Below, one piece after another: positions 12,858 through 25,900 of a stretch of DNA of 64,000 nt. The DNA lies in NCBI RefSeq assembly GCF_040869045.1, contig NC_090321.1:34717426-34781425 (forward strand), given 5' to 3'. The notes below the pieces were generated by a model. It saw only the letters and a list, made by a program, of their open reading frames with translations. It was not told the origin of the DNA and did no database searches. Every line of letters begins with the position of its first letter. The stretch's first letter is position 1. The translations under genes were made by a program, and so were the position numbers. The stretch is from Eurosta solidaginis (Eukaryota; Arthropoda; Insecta; Diptera; Tephritidae).

Positions 12858-14867
12858 TAGGTGATTTTTAAAATTAACATTTTTGTTTTTTATTTAAAAA
12901 AGTTTAGATCCAGAGATAAGGCCATGCTTGTTTAAAGCTCTCCGGCTCTGTTAATCCGAATATCAAGTCGGATGTTTAACCTACTCTAAGCTTTCGAGGT
13001 ATTCTTTTATAAAGGTACGAAAAAATATGTTTTTCGGCTGCACTTAGCACGTAATTTCGCCACGAAATCAAATTTTCATTAAAAGTCTACATACGCCGTT
13101 AGAAAGTCTAGTCATTTCGCTCACAAAAGGTTTGTGTTAAACTTTTTCCGATATCATTTTTTGATGTATTGATGTTCATCATTTCGCACCCTAAATTCGT
13201 ATTACTGTACACTGGAGAATTATTCTGTAGCATACTTTAGGACTTTCATACGTTAAGTTTGCAGTTGTGTAGCAGATGATTTAGTCTATCTTATCTGAAC
13301 TGTTTAAATTCGCTAGTTTAATGTAATTTCAAATAAGCGACTGACGTGCCGTAAAGTATAATTCAAGTTTGCAAAAACAAAATTGGTTTGAAGAAAATAT
13401 CGCGGATCTAATACACTTTAAGGGAAAAATGTTTGAAGTCTTGAAAGGAGAATACAATACATTAAAAATACTCTGTGAGTAAAAAGTTGTACTTTCAAAG
13501 AATATATACTTTTTTTAATTCAATCTCAAGTATGAATATCTCGAAAACCAGAATCAGTTTATAAAACGGGGCTTTGAATTGAGTTTAAGCACACCTTCAG
13601 AAAAGTATAGGTTCAATTTTGAGTCTAAAATTGGTCGACCTATGTAATTTACAGACATTTGTAGATTTTACAAAGCGTAACATTTCCAACATAACTTGTC
13701 TTAATTTTTTTTTTAATTTAATTATTTATTCATCAGCAACTAAATAAATTCCTGAAGCAAATGAAATGCAAAAAGATAATCTCCAAAACTGCACACAATT
13801 TAATTTATACTCACTTCAAGCGCGCCTTTGTTAATAACTCAGCTAAACTGGCAGAAAATTCGCTAAAACCATTCCGGACAGGAAATGATTACACAGATGT
13901 AAGTTTAAAATTACCGCCAAAAAGTATGCAACGCCTACTTTCCAGCAATCAACTATTGTAAACAGCTTGCGGATATCATTTACTCATGCCGCCACAACCA
14001 AGAAGTCAATGTCATAGATCCGCTTTGTAATTAACTGCAGCTCAACTGCATGTTGGCAGTGAACTTTTTACAAAGCGAAAGGAAGAAGTAGAAAATATAA
14101 AAGAAAAATAAAGTACGTGCTGCGCTAACTTTGTGGGAACCCTATCCGTCAAAAGCCAAAGTAGTCAGGAAACATTCTAGTTCGTTGACTAGAATTTTGT
14201 AGGGTTATACGCACTAGTCAGCTTTTGAATAGTTCTTTGACTATAATTTTGTGGTGTTATACATACTGGTTATTATTTGAAGAAATTATTAGACTAGAAC
14301 TTCGTCTGTCGGACTTGAGGAAAAGCGCGAGTGCTTTTTGTAGCCAATTTGCATTGCATATTTCAGTTTAAAATGCTAGATATCGTCCAAATCAACGGGC
14401 ACATAAACACAAGCATAACGAGTCGACCCTCACCGTTACCTCAACTGAGGTTAAAGAAGCGATTGAAAGGCCAAGTCTTCCATATCAATAGTCCCAGCCG
14501 GAAAACCTATGCCGATGCCAAAACACCTTGACCATGAAGGCATCATCAGCCTAGCACGTTTTTTCTACTTGTCGTTAAGAGCCTTTGCCATTAGAGAATA
14601 ACGGGGAATGGCAAGGATAAACACACTACCAAAGACCGGAAACCCAGCCAGTATCTGCCGATTTTATATCTTCAGTCTGCCGTTAAAACCGTTATGATTA
14701 CCTCAATTAAATGAAATTCTTTGGTTATCCAGCCACCAGCATGACTTTCCTAAAGTGTATATCACTACCACCGTTTTAAACTCCATTAAAACTCATCGTA
14801 GGACGGTGCTAGTGTAGCTTGGTCTATTTTGACACAGTCAACCATGACTCATTCGTTGCTTTTCCGA
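12858..14867. other. Intron DNA with a small internal duplication
   Basis: Mostly unique-looking DNA. At 14190-14300 two diverged copies of a ~65-bp phrase occur (ttgactagaattttgtaggg and ttgactataattttgtggtg, each followed by gttatac and cactagt or tactggt). No gene was recognised. Confidence 0.4.
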
Positions 14868-15131
14868 TAGATAGATAAATAATTTATTGAGAATTGCAGT
14901 GCGACCATTGGTCTATTGTGCCCTTACATCCTTCACAGTACCCCAAATAAACCGACTTCATTGATAAACCCTAGCAGTTCTCTTGGCTTGAGAGATTTAA
15001 TAAGTAAATATGCTGGCCTTGGTGAGCCCATAAAATTATCCCTGCGTCTTGATATTGCGTCACATTCCACGAGGATATGGTCCGTCGTCTCCACTGATCG
15101 ATCACCAAATCGGCGTGTATTATTCCGTTAA
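14868..15131 (-). mobile_element. 3' end fragment of a non-LTR retrotransposon
   Basis: Read on the minus strand, it encodes ETTDHILVECDAISRRR and then YLLIKSLKPRELLGFINEVG. This is the C-terminal zinc-knuckle-like end (HILxxCDxxxRRR) seen after the RNase H region in R1-type and related elements. It ends in a gata/gataaat simple tail at 14868-14885. Only the last ~85 codons remain. Confidence 0.65.
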
Positions 15132-16134
15132 TTTTTAGTTTTTATATAATTTATATACGTATCTTTATTAAAATTTATAAATATTATTAAGAATTCATGA
15201 GCTTAATACCATTTTCACACAGAAACTTAATCGAATCGCAGTTCTATTTAATGAAATAGTTAAGTTTCCCTTTTCGTACAGGGCTTTTTGCTTCATTAAG
15301 CGAACATCTGTCAGCAGCCCCAAAAAAATATTTCGTTTTTACAAAAAATAGGTAAAATGGAAAGCAGCCGTTTCCTTTTTATACTCAGTTGAGCAGAGCT
15401 CACAGAGTATATTAACTTTGATTGGATAACGGTTGGTTGTACAGGTATAAAGGAATCGAGATATATATAGACTTCCATATATCAAAATCATCTGTATCGA
15501 AAAAAAATTTAATTGAGCCATGTCCGGCCGTTAACACGATAACTTGAGTAAATTTTGAGATATCTTGATGAAATTTGGTATGTAGGTTCCTGGGCACTCA
15601 TCTCAGATGACTGTTTAGAATGAACGATATCGGACTATAACCACGCCCACTTTTTCGATATCGAAAATTTCAAAAAATCGAAAAAGTGCGATAATTCATT
15701 ACCAAAGACGGATAAAGCGATGAAACTTGGTAGGTGAGTTGAACTTATGACGCAGAATAGAAATTTTTTAAAATTTTGGACAATGTGCGTGGTACCGCCC
15801 ACTTTTAAAAGAAAGTAATTTAGAAGTTTTGAAAGCTGTAATTTGGCAGTCGTTGAAGATATCTTGATGAAATTTGGCAGGAACGTTACTCCTATTACTA
15901 TATGTATGCTTAATAAAAATTATCAAAATCGGAGAACGACCACGCCCACTTTAAAAAAAAAAATTTTAAGTCAAATTTTAACAAAAAATGTAATATCTTT
16001 ACAGTATATAAGTAAATTATGTCAACATTTAACTCCATTAATGATATGGTGCAACAAAATGCAAAAATAAAAGAAAATTTCAAAATGGGCGTGGCTCCGC
16101 CCTTTTTATTTAATTTGTTTAGGATACTTTTAAT

Positions 16135-16248
16135 GCCATAAGTCGACCAAAAATTTACCAATCCTTGTGAAATTTGGTAGGGGCTTAGCTTGCCATAAGT
16201 CGACCAAAAATTTACCAATCCTTGTGAAATTTGGTAGGGGCTTAGCTT
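16135..16248. repeat. Perfect 57-bp tandem duplication
   Basis: Positions 16135-16191 and 16192-16248 are identical (from gccataagtcgacc to ggggcttagctt). Perfect identity inside an otherwise worn repeat points to a recent local duplication. Confidence 0.9.
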
Positions 16249-16679
16249 CTGGGACGGTAACTTATTCCTGTGAAGAAGGGTGAAATCGGTTGAAGCCACG
16301 CCCAGTTTTTATACATAGGCGACCGTCTGTCCTTCCGCTCGGCCGTTAACACGATAACTTGAGCAAAAATCGATATATCTTTACTAAAATAAGTTCACGT
16401 ACTTATTTGAACTCACTTTGTATTGGTATAAAAAATGGCCGAAATCCGAATATGACCACGCCCACTTTTTCGATATCGAATATTATCGAAAACGAAAAAA
16501 ATGCTATAATTCTATACCAAATACGAAAAAGGGGATGAAACATGGTATTTGGATTGGTTTATTGACGCAAAATATAACTTTAGAAAAAAACTTTGTAAAA
16601 TGAAATGAAAAAGTTCCGCAGGGCGAAATAAAAAACCCTTGAAATCTTGGCAGGAATACTGTTCGTGGTATTATATATA

Positions 16680-17345
16680 TAATCACCCTGGTCCACATTT
16701 TGGTCAATGTATGGAAAACGCCTTCACATATACAACTACCACCACTCCCTTTTAAAAGCCTCATTAATACCTATAATTTGATACCCATATCGCACAAACA
16801 CATTCTAGAGTCACCCCTGGTCCACCTTTATGGCATTATATCGAAAAGGTGCCCACCTATAGAACTAAGCCCCACGCCCTTTAAAAATACTCATTAACAC
16901 CTTTCATTTGATACCAATATCGTTGAAAACAAATTCTAGAGTCACCCCTGGTACACCTTTATGCCGATATCTCGAAAAGGCGCCCACTTATAGAACTGAG
17001 GCCCACTTCTTTTTAAAATACTAATTAACACCTTTCATTTGACACTCATTTCGTACAAACAAATTCTAGAGTCACCCCTGGTCTTCCTTTATGCCGATAT
17101 CTCGAAAAGGCGTCCACTTATAGAACTGAGGCCCACTCCCTTTTAAAATACTCATTATCTCCTTTCGTTTGATACCCATATTGTACAGACGTATTCTGGA
17201 GTCAACCCTGGCCCACCTTTATAACGATATCTCGAAAAAACGTCCACCTATAGAACTAAGGCCCACGCACTTTTAGATAATCATAAACACCTTTCATTTG
17301 ATACACATGTCATACAAACACATTCCAGGGTTACCCTAGGTTCAT
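16680..17345. repeat. Tandem array, period about 130 bp
   Basis: The phrase attctagagtcacccctgg recurs at 16802, 16933 and 17063, with worn forms at 17193 and 17322, giving spacings of 129-131 bp. Units also share cgaaaaggcgtccac and ctcattaacacctttcat. Confidence 0.85.
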
Positions 17346-17699
17346 TTTCCTCCAGGGTGATTTTCCCTTATTTTGTCTCCATATCCCTCAACTGAGTATG
17401 TAATGTTCGGTTACACCCGAACTTAGCCTTCCTTACTTGTGTTAACTATAAATACAATCAAAATAAAATGCATGCGCAACTACCCGTATGTGTTGCACCT
17501 AACAAAATATGTGCCTATTTTCGAAAAGGCCTTATTATCTTTTGCAGGAAATGCAGCGAAAATTAAATTTTGAATTTTTTCGTGTTTTTCTTTTTTTCGT
17601 AAATTTTTGAAAATAATTTATTTTTGATTGTCATTTGTTACATTGACGATAAAATGCGAAGTACCAAGCAAAATCGATTGGATTTTTCACTCGATTCAT

Positions 17700-18741
17700 T
17701 TTCAAAAAAACCAATGAACTATTTCAGAAGCTCAACGGAATCGTAACTATTACGATGAATATCCTTGATCGAAGGCACCTGGAAACGCTCCAGCAAGATA
17801 TCCAACACAGAATGGCAATCCTAAAAGAGGATGTGAATGAACTTATTCGCGCCTGCCAGATGGATAAGGCTGACATCGTCAATAGCAACCTTTTAAGCAA
17901 AGAGGAAGTAAACCAGCTTGTTAGTGATATCGACGTTCTCGCATACACCAACGCCATTGAAGCCATTGAGTATGGCAAGCCATCGATCTACACCAACAGA
18001 ACACTCCTCCTTGCCTAAGGTTACCGGAAGCCATATTTACACACCTCATGGCACGACCAAACATCCAAGGTGGTCATCGAATAGATCTGCGATACAATTC
18101 AATTCTGACCAACAAATTTTCGACATATGGCATTAGAGAACATTGCCTGCAGTTTTCTTCAGATATGGTCTGCGATCGAAAATTTTGCATTTGTTACCAG
18201 AAACGGGCTGCCTGGCATGCCTTGTCAAGTGGGGAAACACAAGATGTACCTATTCCACATACAATGAATCCACGGTAGAAGTCATTAAGGAGGATACAAT
18301 ATTCCTCGACAATTTCATCGGCGCCGTAGGTTCAGGTAAATATATTGTCTTTCTTAACGGTTTTTTATCCTTCAGATAGACAACGAGACCATTGTAATAA
18401 ACAACAAAACATTATCGAACACTAGTGTGTCAGGAGTTCAGGTGCTTCCACCAACGTTGACCAGCGTCACGAATCGGAGCATGGCATTAAACCTCAACCT
18501 CGTACACGGAATAACAGTGGCCAACATAAAACTGCTTAAATACCTTAAGGCCAAGACCAACTGGGTTGCGCTTACTGAAGGATCAATGTTATTGGTACTT
18601 ATGCTATTCATTTGGTGCATTTGTAAGATCACAGCAATGATACTCTTACCTGAAATAAACATTGCAAATCGGCTAAGTCGGAGAAGCCAAAATCCTTCTT
18701 TGCCAACTAATCCGCGGGACGCATATCTTTAAAGGGGGAGG
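17700..18741 (+). mobile_element. Broken env end of an errantivirus (gypsy-like)
   Basis: The plus strand carries the 3' part of an insect endogenous retrovirus envelope gene, split across frames. One frame (17755-18018) has a helical segment (LETLQQDIQHRM, DVNELIRACQMDKAD). A middle part shifts frame at least once between about 18020 and 18400. The last frame (18427-18732) contains a membrane segment (MLLVLMLFIWCIC) and a short cytoplasmic tail ending just before a polypurine tract (aaagggggagg, 18731-18741). Gag, pol and the 5' LTR are absent; the left side is cut off near 17700. The multiple breaks mean no functional envelope can be made. Confidence 0.75.
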
Positions 18742-19250
18742 AATTAACACGCTGGCGGCACCCAACATGTTGCATTCCCACAGTCCAGAAATACACGTGC
18801 CGCTGTGTCAGCACAAATATTGTTCCCATATAAATTGCAACCCAACTCCCTCGTCAAGGTCAAGCTCATTTCACCATAACGCGCAATAGCATATCATACT
18901 TATTACCTCTGGCTAATATTAATTGTAGCCGCAATGCGGTAGACGTTGCGTCAGCAAATTCTAAGTCACACGATTATGAAATAAGGAAATTGCAGAAGTG
19001 CACATTCCTGCAATGCACGAAGCCCGTGGGAAGTCAAGGCCAAGGTAGCTAGCATGCGGACGGCGCATGGGTCTGGCTACAGAATGTAGCTGCGCAAAAT
19101 GTTATAAAAGGAAGCAGCAGATCATGCAGGGGGGTTCTTATACTAAATACTATCGTACTGTATCGAATATTAAAGCAATAAAATTGTTTAACTTTTACTT
19201 GCAATGCTTCTTTCTTGTTTTTGTATCCAGGGCACGTTGGCCCTTTAATT
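18742..19250 (+). mobile_element. 3' LTR of the errantivirus remnant
   Basis: Begins right after the polypurine tract and has short inverted ends, aattaa at 18742 and ttaatt near 19250. It contains a TATA-like motif (ttataaaagg, 19102) and a polyadenylation signal (aataaa, 19178), the expected order for U3-R-U5. The right end is estimated, since no 5' LTR is available for comparison. It could supply a stray plus-strand promoter inside the Nplp1 intron, opposite to the gene. Confidence 0.65.
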
Positions 19251-19389
19251 TTTTTTAGTGTAAGGATTCTTGATCCTTTAACTTATATATATATATATAT
19301 GTATATACATATTTTTATGTATATGAAATATAATGAATAAAATGAATTTGAGCTAATTTATAAATTTTCAAGTAATTTTTCTATCCAAA

Positions 19390-19800
19390 TGCGACTAGTA
19401 TATTAACTAGTAGGATGCTGATGCAAATACCGACTAGTATTTCAACTGGTGCTACAATGATGCATAGACTGAGTAGAGTATGCCAACTGACTGGTATGTT
19501 GATGTTGAATACACTAACTAGTATGTAAATTGGTATGATATTGATGTATATAATAACTAGTATGCCATCTGGTATAATGCTGGCGCAAAGACTGTCTAGT
19601 ATTTTAATTGGTATGACCCTGATGGGTATGCTGACTAGTATGGCATCTGGTAAGATGTTGGTGTATATAACGACTAGTTTGTCAATTGGTATAATGCTGA
19701 TGCAGAGACTGGCAATTTATATTTCGTAGGACATCGCCATGTTAAAAATACCAGTTGCTAATATGGAAAAATTACAGAACTCATACTAGTTAGGATTTTC
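19390..19800. repeat. Degenerate tandem array of gactagtatg… units
   Basis: About ten imperfect units of 35-45 bp built from (g)actagtatg, (a)actggtat(g)a and tgctgatg phrases. It lies just right of the LTR. Open frames here are artefacts of the repeat. Confidence 0.75.
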
Positions 19801-20254
19801 TGCAAACTAGTATTCTTCTAATATACAACTAGTTGGTTTGACTGCAGGGAAGGTGAGCAAAAAAGAAAAGGATAAAAAAAATGAATATATTGCAAAAAGT
19901 GTCAATAATTCTAAGTTTAAAATTAAAAAAAATCTGATTTATTTTCAAGTTGTAAAGCAAGAGAGAGTGAAAACGCGCAAAATTTTAATGCTGAACGATT
20001 TTGTTGGTTGAACAAATTAAAATTTAATTGAATTACGATACAATAATAGGTAGCGCTATTGCTAATGATGCGATGTGGGTTTCTTTTTTTCCGTGAAAAA
20101 GTTCTACAAGAAATACTTTGTCGAAAAGTTTGCTATGACACAAGTCATACTTGACAGCTGTTGTGTATTACAAGAAGCTTTTTGTTAATGCAGTGATTCC
20201 TGAAAGTTCTTAACATTTTACGCGAATATGAAGTGAAAAATAAAATATTACCGT

Positions 20255-20605
20255 AAAAAAAAATGTAAGAAGGGATAACCTCCGAAGAGATTTTAGGCCG
20301 AGCTTCTCTTCCAATTTGCGTCGTGCTCCTCTTGATTTTTCCTGCAAATTGGCGGGACGGGACCTACTTGTTGTATGCCGACTCCGAGCGGCATCTGCAA
20401 GGCAGATAATTTTTCACTGAGAGCTTTTCATGGCAGAAATACGCTCGGAGTGTTTGGCAAATACTGCCGAGGGGCGACCCCGCTTAGAAAAAATCTCTAC
20501 TAATTGAAAAAACTTGTTTCTAAAATTTTGATGTTTCTTTACCCAGGGTGTGAAACCAATATCTTCGTTGTGTATGGCGGAGCACGCTACCGCCGTATTA
20601 CCCTA
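20255..20605 (-). mobile_element. tRNA-derived SINE, copy a
   Basis: Minus-strand copy of the SINE described at 43751. The tail ends near 20270 (ggataacctccgaag). The body has gccgactccgagcggcatc and ctgccgaggggcgacc. The tRNA-like head is at about 20530-20605 (gcggagcacgctaccgcc) with a damaged B box. Confidence 0.8.
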
Positions 20606-20719
20606 CCGTATGGGATATTTTGATGAAACTTGTCTCAGGACAATAAAGGTGTGGTGTGTCATTTTCAGTGTCAGTTTGTTTTTTTTTTTTTTTTGGGTAT
20701 ATACACACAAATATTTTAT

Positions 20720-21850
20720 AAATGATTCAAAAGATGTTCAGAATTGATACCTAAAATAACCCAAAGTGATCTTGTAAATGGCCTTAAATGTCTTCGAAAA
20801 GGTCTCGTATAGACTGCAAAAATTGTCCTAAAATGAACCCGAAACGCTGCCTAAAATTAAGCGAAGCAGTCTCGCAAATATTCGTAAGTTGTCCCGAGAT
20901 GTTACCTTAAATAATATAAGCGTGATCCTGAAACAGTACCGAAATTGTTTTGAAATAATCCAAAATTAATTTCAAAACTTCTGCAAAGTGAGCCCGTAAC
21001 GATGCCAAAAATGTCACAAGGTCGAGATGATTCCGGAAAAGTCGCTAAGTGATTTGGTAACAGTCTCAAAAATAGTTTCAAAATAGTATCGAAATGATCT
21101 AAAAGTTGTCCCGATATGTTGCCTAAAATAGTTCCGAAATGCTCTTAAAATTGTACGAAAGAGATGGCGAAATAGTCTCGAAATTCTTCCGATAATAGTC
21201 CCGAAGTCATTCTTTGACCACTACTAAATGGTTTCAAAGTAGTTTCGAAATGGTGTATAAGTTATCCCGAAATGATACCTAAAATAATCCCGAAGTACTC
21301 CCAAAATTGTTCCAAAGCGGTTCCGAAATAATCTAGAAACGATTCTGAAAATAATCCCAAAGTGATTCTGTAACTGTCCTTAAATGGTTTCGAACTAGTT
21401 TCTAAATGATTGATAAGTTGTCCCGAAATGATATTTTAAATAACTCCGAAGTGATCTAAAGTCGTTTCAAATAATACATACATGATAACATAACATAATT
21501 ATTTCGAAAAAATCCCCGAAGCGATCCTGAAATGAATTTTTAACTCCACTGAAATGGTTTCACAAAAGTACCCAAATAATCCATAAGCTAGCGCAAAGTG
21601 ATACCTAAAATAATCACTTCGAGGATCCTGAAATCGTTGCAAAATGGTTCCGAAAAAGTCTCGAACTAATTTTTAAAATAATCTGGAAGTGATATTGAAA
21701 AGATCCTGAATTCTGCGATCCTGTAACTCTAGATCCAGACACCGTCATGTAATATTATCTATAATGATCCCGCAGGTATCCTAAAATTGTTCGAAATTGT
21801 TTCCGAAATAGTCTTGCACTAATTTCGAAAACAATCCCGGAGTGATCCTG
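20720..21850. repeat. Degenerate array of cccgaaatgatc words
   Basis: More than 1.1 kb made of worn phrases such as cccgaaatgat, cctaaaataatcccgaa and gtttcgaaatagt, spaced 10-40 bp apart. The same vocabulary fills 47930-49770, so the two are related satellites. The right end changes to a gat microsatellite at about 21850. Confidence 0.75.
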
Positions 21851-22639
21851 ATGATGATGATGAACCGATCTTATCGGTGCCAACAAATCATGGATGTAGA
21901 TGCTGAATTCGATTAAATAAAAAAATTAACGATCTTTTTAAACAGAAAAAAATTATTACCAAATAATTTCAAATATTTTAGGTTTTTTTTCCACTTGCAG
22001 TTTTAAATGCAGCTCATATAGCAAGAAATCCAGTTAATATCTGACAAATTTAATACAAAATAAAATCAAAATAAAAACGTCAAAATAACTCGTGGAAAGG
22101 ATCCCTCACGTAACTCCTTCACTGCCTTTGGTTTTGCAGCACTTATTGCATAATTTTAGGCGCACTTTTATTTAAGTATAAGCCTAAAACTAATTATAAT
22201 AGATAATAACATAAACTTTTATCTTCACCCTCATCGGTCAGCCCAGCATATTTTCTTTTGGTTTCACAGACAAAATTCGCGTTGACGCATTCAAGCAAAA
22301 CCTAGAACAATTTTCGAAACAATTTAACAAATATCCATGACAATAATTGTCACATTCCGCACAAAAGAAAAAAAATATTGAACAAAAAATATGTAAAAAC
22401 TTTCCAACACAAGTATTTGTATAATTGTATTAGAATTACATGCCAATCAAGAAAAAATAACAATACACGTGCACAACCTACGGTATATGTTAATACTAGG
22501 GATGCCAATCTCGGGATACCGAAAACTTAAAATACCGAAATAAGTAAGACTGGCTTTTTAAGGGGAACGTTGAGTGAGAAATGACAAATTATGAAAAATG
22601 TGATAACAGTTTAAAGTTATTTTAACTATTACGTAAATT
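21851..22639. other. Intron DNA, nothing recognised
   Basis: Mixed AT-rich sequence with no gene. A moderately complex stretch at 22090-22330 was not identified. Confidence 0.4.
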
Positions 22640-23200
22640 TTTACAACCTGTTTCAAATTATCCCACAGTGAGTGGAGTGGTGAAATGCATGTTCAATCTA
22701 AATAAATCATGTTGAGCCCTCTAAATGTAATAAAAATTTTCCACCATTTTACTTTTTTACGTATTGATATTACAACTCCAGGGGAAGTGTCCTTGTTTTA
22801 AATTCACGACATGAATTTTGGAGAAATATGCCTACACTCAAGGCTGTATCATTTATTCAAAGTAGTAAATCCGCATGGCAGAAGTGTAGTTTGACCAATT
22901 CCTCCTTCTTCAACAAAGACGGAAGTCGACTTTTCGCTGGGAGAGGGTAAAAGTGGACTGTTTGCTCTCAACAAACTATTCGAGTTGGCTCAGGATGGCA
23001 GGCACTGAAACTAAAGCAAAATTATAAAATCTTTAGCTCTACGGAGGCTACCGGCTTTCTTCAAGTGGTCAGCGGCAAAATATTGTCGTGGTCACGAGAA
23101 ACGCGAGTTCTTGTTTGGCGAACAACTCGAATGTATATCAATCCAAATCAAACTTTCCTTCTAAGTAAACAGGTTTACCTTCTAACCAAATTTGATAAGG
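22640..23200 (+). mobile_element. R1-clade retrotransposon fragment (RNase H region)
   Basis: The plus strand shows FFNKDGSRLFAGRG near 22908, the first acidic motif of an RNase H domain (normally …TDGSK…G.G), with stops and frameshifts after it. A gaaatgcatgttcaatctaa phrase at about 22682 resembles gagatgcatgttccat at 50319, in another R1 fragment. It is a decayed piece. Confidence 0.5.
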
Positions 23201-23299
23201 GATGACGTAAAAACATTTCGAAATACGTGAGTCATTTGCCCTGACAATTACAAACCGAAATGAATTATCACATCCACTGCTGAGTGGAATATTACCATA

Positions 23300-23625
23300 T
23301 GTTGCTGTTGTAGCGATAAAGTTACTCCTCGAAGGTTTTGGGGAGTGTTATCGATGTGATGGTCCTTTACCGGATACAGATCCGGTACGCGCCGGCAACA
23401 CAGCACCATTAAGGTGCTAGCCCGCCCGTCTCGGGAACGATTTATATGGCCACATTAAACCTTAAGGCCATCTTTCCCTTCCCATGTTCCCGAAGAGCTT
23501 GGGGTCGCGAGAGCGCCGTCTGTTAGTGAAACGGGATTCGCCGCTCGAAGGTGAGGTTGACAATTGGGTTGGAGAAGTTATATATTGCGCTACACAACCC
23601 TTTGAATCCGCTGTCGTTTGGGAAG
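23300..23625 (-). repeat. Dispersed repeat with ctcccc/ggggag hairpin
   Basis: Contains ggttttggggagtgttatcg, ccggatacagatccggta and gcaccattaaggtgctagcc, then ggattcgccgctcgaaggtg and a tttggagaagctatat-type end. Related segments lie at 24195-24385 and 31255-31412 (opposite orientation), and the right-hand part recurs at 54590-54670. I recall this as common in tephritid genomes. Its element class is unknown. Confidence 0.6.
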
Positions 23626-24194
23626 CGCTCTATATTAGAAAACGTCGATATGTTCCAAGTTCCTTCCTTTGTGTAAAAAAGGGGAGCTATTGCGCCCTGT
23701 ACTCGACCACTGTGAGAGCTATATAATTTGAACCCTAATGGCGTCTGCGCACAATATCTTGAGGGTATAAGGAACGGTAATATTGTGATAAAGTGTGTTC
23801 CCCCTATCAACTCTGCTTTGTTGCAAAACCAGATCTTAGTGCTGGATATGTGCTTTCTTGTTTGCAAGAAGTCGAAAAGATGAAAAGATAGAAAGAAGGC
23901 TTTACAAAAAGGAGTATTTTCCTGTTTGGATCCGAACGACATATTTCATCTGTATATGCATTTTTGTAAATTTTAGTCAATATATTTAAAATGTTGAAGT
24001 TTAAACAGTTCAAATAATTCACAGATTTTACTTCATTTCATTCAGTCATTTCATTCATTTGTTTGCGTTCGTAGTTTACAACCAGCTTTTAGAATATTCA
24101 GAGTATATATGTTAAACAAAGTCTCAAGGGATTGTGTAGCGCAACGTATGGCTTCTACAACCCAATTTTTAGCCACATTTACCCGTTTTTTTAA

Positions 24195-24385
24195 CAAGTG
24201 GGGCTTTGGCGACCTCAAGTTCTATAGGGAAGTTCATATCAAATCTTGGTCTTATCAAATCGGTCCCACGATGGTCGGGCTAGTACCCTAATGTTGCTAT
24301 TTTCCGGATCAATATACGGCATAGTCCCATCATTATTGATAAAACTGGCCAAACTCTTCTGGGAGTCACCTTATCTCTACAAGAA
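24195..24385 (+). repeat. Dispersed hairpin repeat, diverged copy
   Basis: Worn copy of the repeat at 23300, reversed: cccacgatggtcgggctagt, accctaatgttgctatttt, ccggatcaatatacggc and ctgggagtcaccttatctct, in the same order as at 31255-31412. Confidence 0.5.
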
Positions 24386-24639
24386 GGCGAAGAAAATTGC
24401 TTAAGTAGATTGGCGTTCTTTACGGAAAATTTAGGTAGCTACCTCAATACCTCAGAGCCAAAGAGCTCGCTCAAAAAACAGTTATATGCTCTTCCACTTA
24501 TTCAAACAATGAATTCGAAAAAGGCGCGAGTACCAAGTAGTCGTGAAGCTCTTATTATTTTTTTTCGGCTTGTTACCGACGGGTTACAGACGTTTCATCG
24601 TTTTCATATTGAAACATAATCGCTAACTATTACGTAAGA

Positions 24640-25080
24640 AAACTATGAGTTGTCGTAAACAAATTGATAACACGCCGATAACAACTTAGAAGAACTCCGA
24701 AAAGAAATCGTCAGCTTTCGATATCAGATTAATGATTTTTATATAACAAATCGATAAGGTTTCCGTAACTTTTCGATAAATAATCGATAACAAATCGATA
24801 AGCTAAAAAATCAATATTTTCAACAAATCGATTACTTTTTAATAACATATTGGTAACTTCTTGATGAATATCCGATAAGAAGCCTATAACAAATTAGTTA
24901 CACTGTGATACAAAATCGTTAACTCCTCGATAAACGTTGTCATCGATAACAAATTTATAGCACTTCTATAACACGCCTATAGAAACCCGATAACTCGTTG
25001 ATAAATAATGGATAACACGACCGTAATGCTTCGATAACAAATCGATATCTCATCAATAACAAGCCTTTAATTTCAAATTA
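24640..25080. repeat. Degenerate array of cgataac words
   Basis: Dense imperfect repetition of aacaaatcgataac, gataaataatcgata and taacacgcc phrases, 12-20 bp apart. A reversed, similarly worn array lies at 39680-39925, and a short patch at 49810-49910. Confidence 0.7.
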
Positions 25081-25900
25081 ATTTCACCACGCACACTGTT
25101 CCCACATTTCGCTATAGTGTACTGACTACCCTTAAGCTTACATTCTGGAATACTCAGCACCATGAGAAAAGTTGTTTACACATCGAAATAGCAAAAAATA
25201 AAATCAGAAAAATTTACTAAAAATATATGCATGCCAATCATTTAAGTTACTTAAGTAGCGGAAAGAAATAAAACAAAAAATTGTAATGGGGAAGAAATCG
25301 CAATACCGAAATTGGCGCTCGCAAAATATTAGCAACGCTAATAAACATATGCATACATGTAAGCAAGCATTCATTCAAACTATCATACAAAAGTTAACCT
25401 TTTTTGTTTGTATTATCTAGGGCAATACACTAAATGTAGGAGCTAAATGGAGGCGATAGATTTATGAGAAGAAGAATAGTGAAAAACACGCTTCACAATA
25501 TAAATACTTATTAAGCACAAATATACATTCATAGAACTAAAATAAAAGTAATAAAAATATGAAAACAAAAAAAAAAAAAAACAAAAAAAAAAAAAAAAAT
25601 AATACGAGTCACAATTTTGGACAAAGAGAGAGAAAAGTAAAAAAAGAAAAAAATATCTAATTACAGAATGCGTCTAGATAGGACACAGTAGAACATAATG
25701 CTCTCTTATGTCACCGAGATCAGCATAAGTGCAGCTACACTACACGTTTTACGAAGAAACAATGCAAACGAATTTGTGTTTTTTTGCTTCTAACAATTCA
25801 CCATACAATGTTACGACTGTGTTTGGTATGTGAACAAGGTATATGTGTAAAGGTCAATTCAGAGCAATCAATACACAAATTCACCGCCATTTACTCATAC
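25081..25900. other. Intron DNA downstream of Nplp1 exon 4
   Basis: Contains two long A runs (25564-25600) and unremarkable AT-rich DNA. If exon 4 were terminal, this would be the 3' UTR, but no close AATAAA on the minus strand was seen. Confidence 0.4.

Larger units (their letters stand above)
15381..17440. mobile_element. 2-kb dispersed repeat with internal tandem array
   Basis: The ends carry a short inverted repeat: atactcagttgag at 15381 and ctcaactgagtat at 17387. The interior repeats ccacgcccacttttcgata-type phrases (15643, 15939, 16456) and gttaacacgataacttgag (15531 and 16345). A ~130-bp tandem array occupies about 16680-17345. I recognise this as an abundant non-autonomous repeat of tephritid genomes (from memory). 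No transposase is present. The frames inside are incidental. Confidence 0.75.
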
